A stretch of DNA of 64,000 nucleotides, from NCBI GenBank assembly GCA_006176705.1, contig QRFJ01000503.1, forward strand, positions 248,501 through 312,500, written 5' to 3'. Below, one piece after another: positions 13,309-25,124 of this stretch. Numbering within the stretch: the stretch's first letter is position 1; every line of letters begins with the position of its first letter. The notes under the pieces are model-generated. The model saw only the letters and a program-made list of their open reading frames with translations, made no database searches and was not told the DNA's origin. A program made the translations under genes and the position numbers. The DNA is from Cocos nucifera (Eukaryota; Streptophyta; Magnoliopsida; Arecales; Arecaceae).

Positions 13309-14222
13309 TATAGGTGGTGTGGTGCTCCCAAGCCTTGAGAGGCCACGGATGGAGCCAAGGTGAGGGCTCCATGAAAGTTAGGATAGGTGTGGTCCTAGGG
13401 CTAGGATAGAAGTTATTCTAGGATGGAGGCGGCATATAGCTCTCCACGGGCTTGAGGTTCAGATATTGAGAGCCTCAAGGGGCTTGATTGGTGCTTCAGA
13501 GATCTGAGATTCAAGATGGAGTAAGAACCAAAGCCAGAGAATCAAGACTATAAAAAAGATATTTTCTGCAGGTTAGCCAGCTTAGTCCAAAATTGAGTCG
13601 AATAAGTCTTAGAGCATAGGCAAAATAGAAAGATCGAGTTTTAGGACTACAGGCATGGCATAGAACTAGGCCGGCTCAGTTTCAGACTGAGCCAACCTAG
13701 TGAAACTTAGTCGGCTCAGTACTGAGATTGTGCCAACTCAGTTTACAGGTAGAGTTACATGAGCTTTTGTTTTGAGCTAGGGTTTGCGTTGATCCAAGGG
13801 GTCTTAAGGCCTGGTTTGAGAGATCTTAAGGGGGCTAATTCATGTATGGATTGGAATTAGATCCAGGAGATGAGAGCATGTGAGACTTGGGCTTGGTGAG
13901 TGCTTTCATGTATTGGGTTAGCCTAAGAGAGTATATAAACTAGGACATTATAACTCCAGGGTATATAAACCAGAACATTATAATTTTTAAGCTATGGTTT
14001 ATTAGGGTTCATGTGGAAACTCTAGGGTATATAAACCAGGACATTATAATTTTTACAATAGAAGTAAATATAATTAAGCTTTTCTCCCTAACTCTCTGGT
14101 TCTAACATCAAAATCCTAGCTTCTCTCATCTTTCTTAGATCTTCTTCAGTTTGCTGGATTAACATCCAAGTTCACGCAAGAGATCGGATCTACGACTATG
14201 GCTCCGAGCAGCCATAGGAACA
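13309..14222 (+). repeat. Copia-2 3' LTR
   Basis: Matches 8862-9740 with scattered transitions. It is about 35 bp longer because of a local duplication near 13930-14050, where the TATA-like 'gggtatataaaccag' and 'acattataa' words occur two to three times. The duplicated piece is the likely promoter segment. Confidence 0.85.
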
Positions 14223-14224
14223 AC

Positions 14225-15011
14225 ACATCAATGAATCTATGGAATATGGTTACCATATAATTTATCCCTATGACCTCTGTACAATAGATGACTTAGGGTT
14301 AGACTGTCAATCCTAGTAAATACATCCATGTCGTATCTCAAAGTAATTAGTCCCATGACTCCTCACTAAGACTATCCTCACCAAGACTTTGCTAAATTAA
14401 AATACAATTGAACACAGCTCCTGAAACCAGGAGTAGTCAATTCCATCTTGATACATGCACTAATTTCTCAAGTACTTAACTGCGCTCAGAAATCTTCCAT
14501 CACTGAATTAAAAATTTAGATAGTCCAGCACTAAAGTATAGTAAGTTGCTTGGAAGTCACCATAGTGATCTCAGATTAGAGGGATACTTATACTCATATT
14601 CCATCATAGCTAATCTTGATAGGAGAAAAGCTCCAGAGTTAGTCATATTCAGTGCAGATGTATCCATACATCTCACTTGCATGCCATACCAGTGTCTCAA
14701 CACTTCTTAGTTATGAGGACAACCAACCTATATGACACATAACGATCTATACTCGATAAACATTGTCATCCTAAGAAACAACGTATCTTCTGATCGTGAA
14801 TAATTTAAGAACTAAATGATAAATTCTTCTTTGTCGAATCTAGATAGTCCTAAAGACTTCATTACAACACAGGAGTTCACTAAAAGATAATAGAATTTAT
14901 GATTAAAAAATATCAAAATAACTTTTATTAATTTATAATTTAGATACAATTATAAATGTATAGCCCAATCATTAACAGGCTGACGATTGACTTTAGGATA
15001 TATTTCCAACA
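14225..15011 (-). repeat. Copia-1 3' LTR, right segment
   Basis: Resumes with acatcaatgaatctatgg, which matches 22692 onward of the right LTR, and ends in CA at 15010-15011. The polypurine tract on the - strand (CCAAGTGGAAGA) follows at once. Confidence 0.85.
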
Positions 15012-15031
15012 ATCTTCCACTTGGACTAAAG

Positions 15032-16265
15032 TCAATCGGTGCAGTATCTAATACCTATCTTTGACTTGAAGTCGTTGAACTCCTTCATCGCAACAGCTTT
15101 GGTGAATGGGTCGGTCAGGTTCTTCTTTTCGTCGATCTTTTGAAGGTCGACGTCATCTTGATCTATAATTTCTTGGACAAGATGGTAGTGGCATAGAATA
15201 TACTTCATCCGTTGGTTTAACTTTGGTTCCTTCATCTGAGCAATGGCTCTAGAGCTGTCATAATATAGCAGAACTGGACCATCAAGGGAGGGTGCTACTC
15301 CAAGCTCAGTGATGAATTTTCTTAGCCATACCACTTCTTTGGCAGCATCTGATGCAGCGACATACTCCATCTCGTAAACTAAATCGACCATAGTGTGCTG
15401 CTTGAAACTCTTCCAGCAGACAGTTCCACCATTAAGGATGAATATATATCCCGACATGCTCTTGCTATCATTATGATCAGACCGAAAATTGGAGTCTGTG
15501 AACCCCATAAGTTTCATATTTGATTCACCATATATAAGCCACTGGTCCTTAGTATTTCTTAAATACTTCAAGATGGCTTTAATAACCTTCCAGTGGTTCT
15601 CTCCTGGATCAGATTGGTATCTACTCACTATCGCTAGTGAGTATGTCACATTTAGTTATGTACATATCATGGTGTATATTATAGAATCCACTGTCGAAGT
15701 ATATGGTATTTTACTCAATGCTCTCTTTCTAGAGGTGTTGTCGAACAATGCCTCTTTGAAAGAAAAATTCCATGGCCTATCGGTAGATAGCCTTTCTTGA
15801 AATTCTCCATACTAAACCATTTCAATACAGTATCAATGTATGTAGATTGGAACAATCCAAGCAACCTTTTAAATCTATCTCTATAGATCTTTATTCCTAG
15901 AATATAGGAAGCTTCTCTCAAATCTTTCATGGAGAACTGTGATGACGGTCAGATCTTTATTCCTTATAATGCAGGAACATCATTTCCGATTAAGAGAATA
16001 TCATCCACATACAATACTAGGAATACTAATGCTGGACCATTAGCCCACTTGTATATGCAGGACTTCTCTTCATTCTTAACAAAGCCATACGTTTTGATTG
16101 TTCTATTAAATCATATGTTCCAGCTCTGAGTGCCTGCTTCAGTCCATAAATGGATCTTTGAAGCCTACGCACTTTAGACTCATCTATGGATGTGAATTCT
16201 TCAGGCTGTATCATATACACCTCTTCATCCAGCTCTCTATTTAGAAAAATTATTTTCACATCCAT
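15032..16265 (-). pseudogene. Copia-1 reverse transcriptase and RNase H, broken
   Basis: Three frames on the - strand give consecutive Copia pol pieces. 16026-16265 has MDVKIIFLNRELDEEVYM and RRLQRSIYGLKQA (palm of RT). 15715-15930 has MKDLREASYILGIKIYRDR. 15032-15649 has the RNase H part: GFTDSNF (first Asp), EMEYVAASDAAKEVVWLRK (Glu), YYDSSRAI (Asp) and the C-terminal 'DPFTKAV' block, ending at TGA near 15032. The YVDD block lies between frames, where the sequence still reads VLYVDDILL-like near 16000. Frameshifts and stops separate the pieces. Enzymes of this family copy the element RNA to DNA; this copy is dead. Confidence 0.85.
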
Positions 16266-17763
16266 CTACCAGATTTCATAGTCCATATGGGCAGCGATGG
16301 CAAGCATAATCTAAATATATTTGAGCATTGCCATAGGAGAGAATGTCTCGTCATAGTCAATACCATAATGTTGATGATATTTCTTGATAACCAGACGGAC
16401 TTCATAGGTCTCCATCTTTCCATCTGTGCCTCTTTTCTTTTGAAGACTCACTTACACCCAATAAATTTTACCCCTTCAGGTGGGTCAATCAATGTCCATA
16501 CATCGTTAACTTTCATGGACTCCATTTTGAATTTCATGACCCCAAACCATTTCTCAGAGTCGGATCTCTACATTGCATACATGTAGGTGATCGGATCCTC
16601 ATCATTCTCATCGAGTTCGATAGGATTTCCATCTCGGATCAAAAAATCATAGTATCTATTCGATTGATGTGGTACTCTACCAGATCGTCTTAAGGGTGAA
16701 TCTACAATGGATTCTAGTTTTGATCTAATTAGATCCATCTCAGGTTCAATAACTTATGTTTGTTCTTCCACCTATCGAACTTCATCAAGTTCGACCTTAG
16801 AGACGTTAGTTTCTTCATCAAGAAACTTCTTTTCTAAAAAGACTATCTTAAGACTGACAAATACTTTTTGCTCATTAGCAAGATAGAAGTAATATCCTTT
16901 CGTTTCTTTTGGGTAACCTATAAAACTATACTTATCATACCTAGGTCAAAGCTTATCTGTCATTAAATGTTTAACATAAGCCAGACACCCCTAAACTCTA
17001 GGGAGTGAGAGCATTGGCTTATATCTTATCCATATCTCATATGGTGTTTTATTAATAGATTTACTCGAAATCCTATTTAGAATGTAACAAACTGACTCGA
17101 GCACATATCCCCATAGGAAGATCGGCAAACCAGCAAATCCTATCGGGATCGAACCATGTCCAACAGGATTCGATTCCTCCTTTCAGATACACCATTATAT
17201 TGTGGTGTTCCAGGAGGTGTCCATTGGAAGAAAATTTTATTCTTCCCTAGATATGTCAGAAACTCATTAGAAAGGTACTCACCCTCTTGGTCAGATCGAA
17301 GAGTTTTAATACTTTTTTCAGTTTGTTTCTCTACCTTATTTCAAAATAGTTTGAACATTTCAAAAGATTTTGACTTATGCTTCATTAAATAAACGTACCC
17401 ATAGCTCGATAGGTCATCTATGAAGATTATGAAGTAGAAATATCCATCTTTGACCCTTGAGTTCATGGGTCCACATACCTATGAATGTACTAGACTCAGG
17501 AGTTCAGTGGCTCATTCATCTTTTTCAGTAAAAGATGACTTGGTCATCTTACCAAGAAGATAGGACTCATAGGTCGGAAGTGATTCACAATTACTAATCT
17601 TAAGAATTTCTTCTTGAGCTAATCTGTTTATTCTGTTCTTATTAATATGACCCAGCCTACAATGCCAAAGGTAGATTTCAGACACATCACTAATTCTAGA
17701 GTGTTTACCGAAGGATTGAACCATGTTAACAGGCATAGGTAATAAATAAATACTGTTATTCAA
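16266..17763 (-). pseudogene. Copia-1 integrase with GAG-pre-integrase domain, broken
   Basis: 17512-17763 encodes LNNSIYLL at its start region, then LWHCRLGHINKNRINRL, the His pair of the integrase HHCC finger. The Cys pair is damaged: CESLPTYES replaces CESC-type spacing. From about 17460 down to 17120 the - strand still reads FIIFIDDLS, the second catalytic Asp region, followed by a 'LRSD..GEYLS' block and a 'PPGTPQ' block. The rest, down to 16270, is the C-terminal integrase linker leading into RT. Stops and shifts are frequent. Order and content are those of a Copia polyprotein. Confidence 0.75.
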
Positions 17764-18400
17764 TTATCCAATAAAAATTGTAACACCATTCAAATGACAT
17801 TATAAATTTTTTTTATTGATATTTCAAAACCATCATGGCCTAAAGGCCTACAGAAATGACATTCAATAAAAAAGTTGGATAAAATTGACATTCATTAAGA
17901 ATAACTTTATTTGAATTGATTACAAGGTTCATGATTTCTAAAGCTAAAATTAAAACTTATCTTCCATCTCCAATGTTCAGGAACCTCTCGTCTTGATCAA
18001 ATCTTCTACAGATCTGCAAGCCTTGCATAGAATTATAAATATGATAAGGGCTTTCAGTATCTAATACTCAGACAGTAGAATCAAATAAAAAAAAGTTGCA
18101 AGATGTTATCATATAATTATCTTACCCAGCAACCACTTGCTTCTTCCTTGGTCTGTTCAGATCTAGGGAGGCAATGTATAGAGGATAGTTTTTCTTTCAG
18201 TACCCCTGCTTCTTATAGAAGAAGCACTCCGCCTGACTCTGATCGGGCTTGTGCTTCTTGGTCTGATCCTATGCAGTCATCCCAGCATGCGGCTGCACCT
18301 TCTTATTTTTCTTCTTGTTGTTCTTCTTTCCTTTCTTAAAAGATTGATGATCAGAAGAAGACCCTCCCACTACATTCACTATTTTTTTGTATAGTTGGTG
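17764..18400 (-). pseudogene. Copia-1 protease and zinc-knuckle region, broken
   Basis: On the - strand this reads VLDTESPYHIYNSMQGLQ, the retroviral-type aspartic protease site with DTG changed to DTE, followed by DERFLNIGDG and INSNKVILNECQFYPTF. This is the normal Copia protease layout between gag and the pre-integrase domain. At least three stop codons interrupt it. 18100-18400 corresponds to the basic, Cys-containing gag tail, heavily decayed. Confidence 0.65.
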
Positions 18401-18415
18401 ATCCTTCTCAAAGTT

Positions 18416-18980
18416 CTACAGTAACCCCAACAAGCCATGGTAGTTGACTACAGACTTTGTCATTCTAAAATGAGTCAGAAAAGGGAGGAAGGACTTGGGC
18501 AAGGAATTAAGGATTGCATCCTTACTGAGCTGCTCATGTAGAGAAAAGCCCAGCTTGCTAAGGCGCTCAATCATCTCGATCATGTGCAATACATGATCGA
18601 TGACTGAAATCCCATCCCTCATCTGAGCGTTGAAAATGGCACAACTTATCTTGTGCCTTTCAACATCATCAGAAGTGCCAAAGGAGTCATTCAACATTTG
18701 AAGCATCTCCTATGGCTGAGCATTTTTGAACCTACAGCTGAACGCATCGTTCATTCTGCCAGCATTATGCACTGAACGGTGGTGTAGTTGTTGAGCCACT
18801 TCTGATAAGTATCTCATACTACTCCTGAAACTGGCTTCTTAGGTGCTGGATTTGTTACTATATAAAGGATCTGCTCATGCTCTAGGATGATTTTCAACTT
18901 ACGATACCAGCTATCGAAGTTGGATCCCATTAATTTATCATTATCTAACAATGATCGGAGCGACAAATTAGTGATCATTT
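18416..18980 (-). pseudogene. Copia-1 gag, broken
   Basis: The frames give ITNLSLRSLLDNDKLMGSN then SWYRKLKIILEHEQILYIV at the N-terminus (18814-18978), a stop-broken link with 'YQKWLNNYTTVQCIMLAG', and then LNDSFGTSDDVERHKISC and LSKLGFSLHEQLSKDAILN (18416-18706). These are the standard Copia gag (UBN2/retrotran_gag type) blocks. The Met at about 18978 fits the usual gag start better than the upstream one at 19020. One frameshift lies between about 18706 and 18813. Confidence 0.8.
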
Positions 18981-19020
18981 TTGCACAAAAACAATCAAAC
19001 TTAATTAGTATATGAATCAA

Positions 19021-20701
19021 TTATCCTAAAGACATAGACTTTAGTCTAAAGGTTCTCACACTATTTTATACGAATTGATAGCCTCTACCTCCAATTTGAG
19101 GAATTACTTTAATTTCTTAATAGATACTAGAATCCACATAGACTACACACGAGCCCAACTTTGGTTGGTCAACCCATGTGCATCTATTGGTAGATTCAAA
19201 ATCAATTGTCTCTCTAAATAATTTTTAGTAATATTGATTTTGCCCTGGAGACCTAATCAATAGGCTTTGGCCTCCACTAAAAAAATCTAGTTAGGTCCAA
19301 CCATTAACATGACCACATTTGATTTTATCTAATTAATAAATGATCAAACCTAACTTTGGTCGGCCAACCTAACCACCATCAAAAAGACTTAACCAAATTA
19401 TCATTTGATGAATGATAATTTCATTAGTCAATAATCACCGGGCCTTTGGGCCTCCAATGATCATTATACTAGTGAACCCATTATCACTCAACTTAATGGA
19501 AGGCTATGATTTAGTTATCTATATAACTATTTTATTTTTAAAAATCTAATAATTTTAGAAGATTTAATTAACATATTTTAATAAGAGGAAGAAATACAAT
19601 GGGCTAATTTCAATCCTCCCACTGACTTCACAAAGTCAGATTAAAAAAGGATCTAATCTAAACTGGCATTAGGAGCACCTAAATTAGTCAGATTGATTTA
19701 CCTAATTGACACAGGTGAGCCCAAATCATCGAGTAATCTAATCAAAATCTAATTCACCATGATGGCCAAGTAAGTAAGATCAATGGAAGGGATATGCCAT
19801 TAACTCATCAAAGACCGAATCAATGCAAGTAGCTCCCAATTAAAAACCATCGATTAAACTGCCAGACTTACCTTAGACACCATTCGGTTAATTAATTTTA
19901 ATTTGATCAACCTAATAATTACGAGTTCAACCACATAGTCATGAATCAAGTCTATTTGGTCCTCGTTAAAGGCATGAATTTGACCAACTACAACTATTGT
20001 AATTGATTCTATAGTCCTTGATCTAATCTAAATTAATATTTAATTAGACTTGATCAATTACTCTAAATTAGTCCATTCTTTAACTAACCTTAGGTGTAAC
20101 TCAATTAATGGACCTAATTCAACTAACCCAATAACCCACATTTTATGATTGATGACTTAGAGTCTTAATTCATAATTCTAGATACTAAATTATTATACTT
20201 AATTTTAATTAAATTTATGGACTGAGGGTTAGGATTCGGCATTTCAAAAATATTTTTTAAAATTTTGAAAGGTTTTTTATAACTTAGCATTGTTCACCAA
20301 TAAAGTCGACTCACTTTAAAATTGAATCCGCTCAATTCACAAACAATACTAGTTGTAGGATTTAATTTGAAACCATGTACACTATAAATACTAATTCATA
20401 AATCAAACTTTAGATCCTATCTAAACATGCATTTATGATCAAAAATTAGATTAAAATTTTATTTAATCAAATCATAAAAATATTAGATCAGATCTAAGAT
20501 TTTATGATTAATGATTTAGATAAGCAACGTACCAAGATAATCTTTTCACTGTAGGAGGTAAACCCTACAGTAGAACAACCTTCAGTCTGTGCGATCTTGA
20601 TTTTAATTTTTAGATTTAATTAATTAAATTATTAAATTAATATTTAGATCAAATCTAAATTATCAATCTAAACATGCAAGTATATCATATTTAGCAAACC
20701 T
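19021..20701 (-). mobile_element. Copia-1 long untranslated leader
   Basis: 1.7 kb between gag and the primer-binding site, rich in 'ctaattaa' and 'aacctaac' words, with no frame over 60 codons. Copia-3 has a leader of the same length (49288-51026), so this is a trait of these elements and not a lost gene. Confidence 0.7.
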
Positions 20702-20714
20702 TGCTCTGATACCA
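20702..20714 (-). promoter_or_regulatory. Copia-1 primer-binding site
   Basis: The + strand reads tgctctgatacca; the complement TGGTATCAGAGCA matches initiator tRNA-Met usage in Copia elements. It lies 2 bp from the LTR. Confidence 0.85.
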
Positions 20715-20716
20715 TT

Positions 20717-23466
20717 TGAAGGATGTAGTGCAGGGTTTGCGGTGTTACTTTCAAAAAAAAATTCAAAAATAGCAAAGATGCAGTAGAAGAAGTAATTAAT
20801 CTAATTAATTATTTATTGATCATATCATAATATTAAATTCTATATTAAGGATCTAAACATAATACGCATGCATTCATATAGATCTGAAAATAAAACTATG
20901 CAGCAAACTATTTACTATATCTATATTTTTAGAATACAATACATTTTCACGAATAGCTGATCACCATAATCTGAATCCATCGGATAATACTCTGGTGTTG
21001 CATCATAGCCACACACATATCCGACCTCTACAGCTGATCCACATGGAGCTCCTGGTCTCAATCAGTCCCACTAGAGTGCTAACTCCTCGATGGAATCTTC
21101 GACGGCTGATCATGATCGATCCAATCGATCATCCACTTTCTAATTTTTTGGATACTTCAAAAAATTAGAACTTATTCTTTGGAGGATGATGAGATGATGT
21201 ACAAAGTTTGATGTGATCCGATGCTCACAACACTCGATCTCTCCATCCGAACCTAGATTTTCAAATCTTGGGTTTCACTCGGCCCAAAAATCTTGATGCA
21301 CTGAAATCCCTCTCATGCCCTCTTTGTGTGAATTTTTTTCATGAAATAATTTTTTATGGAAAGATTACTTTCAAATCTATAAATTCTATTTAGATCATAT
21401 CTAAAAATTGAATGTTCTTAGAGATAAAAATCAGAAGAGAATAGAGGCATGAAGAAAAAATAAAGTGCTATAGGATCCTGCTCACCTTCACTCCAAGATT
21501 TTTTTTTTGCCCAAAATCAATGCCCAATCACTTTTGATTTTTTATCATGGAATGGTGACCCCTCTGGCTTCACACACAAAAATCCTCATAATTTATTGTA
21601 TGAAAAATAAGTAAAAATGCCATATGGAGTGGATAAGTTAAGATTGGTTGAACTAGTTTCAACCAACTTCTAGTATTTGAATTCAAATGCAAGCCTATCC
21701 TATTCCAATGTTCATACCACCTATTTCACACGCAGAAGGGCGTTCGTTCTACATGCCTATTTTTTAGAAAAAATTGGCGACCAAAAGGAGAGAAGGGCAT
21801 GGAGATAAGGATAAGAGGGAGAGAGAGGTTTCAACCAAACCAATCTCTATGAATTCAAAATTCAAAAAAAAATTGAACTAGTCTAACACTTGACCAGGTC
21901 AAAGAGAGAAAGAAAGGGGGGTGCAAATTTCTTCTCTTTATGAGAGAAACTTACGTAAAAATAAAGTTAGGCATGGGCAAGGTAGAAAAGTCAAACATGA
22001 GGTGGTGCATGGGAAGGTTTGAATTCAAATAGGATTTGAATTAGTCCAAGTTGGTTTCAACCAAATCAAATTAATTCAAAATAAACTAGACCAGATTAAA
22101 TCCAACCAAATTAGACTTAACCCAACCTATTTAATTTCTAATCAAATTAAAAATTAATTCGGTCTAGCTTCTAATCAAATCAGGATTAAATCTCCCACAG
22201 CGATTAGGTCAACTCATGATCTAATCGGGTCAAACCCAATCGAATCTAATTCGATCAAACTTGATCAAATCCTTATTGCTCAATCGAATTAGGCTAATCA
22301 ATAATCAAATTACTAATTAATCCTCCAATAAACATAGAGTCTCAATCGGATGGGAGTCTGGGTAATAGAGTTCCATCACTATGAAACTCTCGAAGAGTCT
22401 CAATCCAATAGGACTCTTGAACCCAGTGTCCCAAACGAATGAAACTCATGATCATATAGTCCCAGACCAATAGGACTCTTGATCAGAGAATCTCAGATGA
22501 GTGAGACTCAGAGTTTTAGTCCATCAAGAATCTAGATTAGCCATCAAATCAAGAAGTAACTCTTATTGTGTGTGACCCCATAGATTCGAATCCTAAGCCG
22601 GTAGCACAGAAACTGATTTTCTGTACCAATTGATGTGACCATATAGCAATGGTACCCAATATCTGGATAGGTTGAATTTATCACAACGCAACATCAATGA
22701 ACCTATGGAATATGGTTATCGTATAATTCATCCCCATGACCTCTATGTAATAGATGACTCAGGATTAGACTGTCAGTCCTAGTAAATACATTCATGTCGT
22801 ATCTCAAAGCAATTAGTCCCATGACTCCTCACTAAGACTACCCTGATCAAGTCTTTGCTAAATTAAAACATAATTGAACACATCTAAAATCAAGAGTGGT
22901 CAATCCCATCTTGATACACGCACCAACTCCTCAAGTACTTGACTACGCCACAAACCTTCCATCACTGAATTAAAAATTTAGATAGTCCGATACTAAAGCA
23001 CAGTGAGTTGCTTGAAAGTCATCATGGTAATCTCAAATTAGAGGGACACTTATACCCATATTCCATCGAAGCTAATCTTGACAGGAGAAAAGCTCTAGAG
23101 TTGGTCACGTTCACTGTAGATGTACCCATATATCTCACTTGTATGTCATACCAGTATCTCAATACTCCTTGGTTATGAGGACAACCAATCTATATGGCAC
23201 ACAATGATCTATATTTGATAAACATTATCGTCCTAAGAAATAACGTATCTTTTGGTTATAAATAATTTAGGGACTAAACGATAAATTCTCCTTTGTCGAA
23301 TCTAGATAGTCCTAAGGACTTCATCATAACACAGGAGTTTATTAGAAGACAATAGAATTTATGATGAAAAAATATCAAAATAATTTTTATTAATTTATAT
23401 ATAATTATAAATGTATAATCCAACCATCAACAGGCTGACGATTGGCTTTGAAACATATTTTCAACA
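20717..23466 (-). repeat. Copia-1 5' LTR (2.75 kb)
   Basis: Bounded by TG (20717) and CA (23466), and collinear with 6879-8861 plus 14225-15011. It contains the short minisatellite near 22335-22530. Flanked on the right by gcttg. Confidence 0.88.
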
Positions 23467-23947
23467 GCTTGGGATTCATGGTTGCTTCGAGGTAAATGGT
23501 GCGAGAAGAAGAGCTAGTCTTCAACATCATCTCAATGCCAACTCTGATCCGAGATCAAGATCAGCTGCTTCTAGTTCTTTACTATTTTTTTACTATTTAA
23601 ATTTTAGTTCTTTACTTATAAATTTAATTTTTGCTGTTTATTTTTATTGTAAATTTTATTTTATTGTAAGTAGATGCTAAGATCTCAGTAGTAGATCTTA
23701 GCATCAAAATTTATTTTCATGCAATTTATTTTTTTATTATTTATTTTTATTATAATTTTAAATTTTATTTTCTAATTTTAATTTTATTTTAATTTTTTTT
23801 ATAAAAATTAAAAATTTTAAATCAAAATACTGCTTTTTCTATAGATTCGATCCGATTCACTACTATCTACGTATTTTTAATTATTTTAAGAAGTCAAAAT
23901 TAAACTGATAAACATGGTGTCTTAACGATAATATCGTGCTCTTATCA
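23467..23947 (+). repeat. Gypsy-1 3' LTR, last part
   Basis: Continues the LTR broken at 6878. It contains 'gtaagtagatgctaagatct' and 'cactactatctacgtattt' and ends cttatca, as the TR-GAG LTRs end cctatca on the matching strand. The 89-codon frame at 23411-23680 spans the Copia/Gypsy junction and is not a gene. Confidence 0.75.
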
Positions 23948-25124
23948 TTGTCCGATGCGAGACCCTCTAATGATTAAGTCTGTCGAAGAAAGAGAATAGC
24001 TCAAGAAAAAAAATGGAGACAAGAGCTAGAGCTTGTATTTAGAAAGCTTACTAGGTCCTTCTTTGTTTATTGATTTTTATAGAGTAAAAAAAATCCTGTT
24101 ACTACGTAATTCTCATCACTGAATATTCGAAATATGGGAGTTATGTTATTTAGAGGACGGTTACCTTATTAACTACTGTTAATATAGAGTAATAGGCCGT
24201 TTGTGGGTGATTGTTGCGCATAATATTTAAGAGTAATTAATTCTCCTCTTGGATAACCGTTGTCAATTCTGCTAGTCGGTAAGAGTCTGAGGAAGTGGTC
24301 GGTTAGGCATCCAATATCTCCAAGAAGTTGGATCAATTTGGCTGGATACTAACTTGATTGGGATTTAGTCGGCAAGGACTCAAGTGCTTAGTCGGTTGAA
24401 CATTAGGTAGTATAGAGAGTAATTCTGTTGAATGATGAATATCCTCAAGGAAACGAACTAAGTGGGTTGAACACCGACTTTGACCATGCAGATTGATATT
24501 CACTCAATGAAAATCCGCCTAGAGTAATTGGCGAAACCTTCTCAAATTTAATTGGCTGATTGCCAATTAAGAAACTTTCTTCTAAGTCGATCGGGTTTTA
24601 ACAACTTATTCGAAATATAATCGAGAAAAGGACAACCATCATGAACTTAGTCGGTCTGGTGATAAAGAAAAAAGATTGCCGACTAAGTGACGAGGGTCTA
24701 TCCCAATAGAGATATTATGAATTTGAAAAAAAAAAAATTGTCCTATGGTTTTATGGATTGTATTCTAACGGATATGTTGGGAATCTTTCATTAACGGAGA
24801 TCATGGTCATCTATCGGGCTTTTTGGGATTCCAGAATTTGGGGCGCCAAATTCGCGGCTAATTGGGCCGGCTAGCGAAATGATTGATTGTTCACTTCCCT
24901 AATTAGCCCTAAATAAACTAGGTTGATTTTAATAAAATTATACCCAAACGGAAAGCTAGAATGTTGCTTGGCCTACCTCCTCTACAGTGCCAAGCCAGGA
25001 TAAATTTTCTGAAACCCGGATACCAGGCAATTAATTACGGCCCATTCTGTAAGGGGAAGGCAACATTTGCTTTCCAATTCAAATACCGCATCCGATGATC
25101 TCCTTGGATCCACACGACGCTGAG
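23948..25124. other. Low-copy spacer, no gene recognised
   Basis: No supported frame. 24240-24700 repeats words such as 'gtcggt', 'tagtcgg' and 'ttggatc', as degraded LTRs do, but I cannot match it to another part of the window. 24830-25110 is more balanced in composition and may be old unique sequence. Confidence 0.4.

Larger units (their letters stand above)
8862..14222 (+). mobile_element. Copia-2: non-autonomous gag-only Copia element
   Basis: LTRs at 8862-9740 and 13309-14222 share the start tgtaggtggtgtggtgctcc (TA in the right copy) and the end ataggaaca. The primer-binding site ttagtatcagagcaagg follows at about 9745. The tract caaggtggagatta (13295-13308) precedes the right LTR. A Copia gag lies inside, but there is no recognisable protease, integrase or reverse transcriptase: between the gag zinc knuckle and the 3' LTR are only the nested solo LTR and about 660 bp of unrecognised sequence. 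Flanks resemble atatc/acatc; the target duplication is not exact, so the ends are good to a few bases. Confidence 0.82.
6879..23466 (-). mobile_element. Copia-1 LTR retrotransposon, full length, with nested insertion
   Basis: Two LTRs of about 2.75 kb bound it: left/3' LTR at 6879-8861 plus 14225-15011, right/5' LTR at 20717-23466. The primer-binding site (TGGTATCAGAGCA on the - strand) is at 20702-20714. The polypurine tract (CCAAGTGGAAGA on the - strand) is at 15013-15024. Flanks acttg/gcttg form the target duplication. The inside encodes, on the - strand, gag, protease, integrase, reverse transcriptase and RNase H in Copia order. Removing the 5.36-kb insertion in the left LTR leaves an element of about 11.2 kb. 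All coding parts are broken. Confidence 0.9.

Noticed and set aside
24240..24720. Possible further LTR fragment rich in 'gtcggt' words
   Set aside because: No partner copy, no TG...CA ends and no primer site or purine tract in the window, so I left it as spacer.
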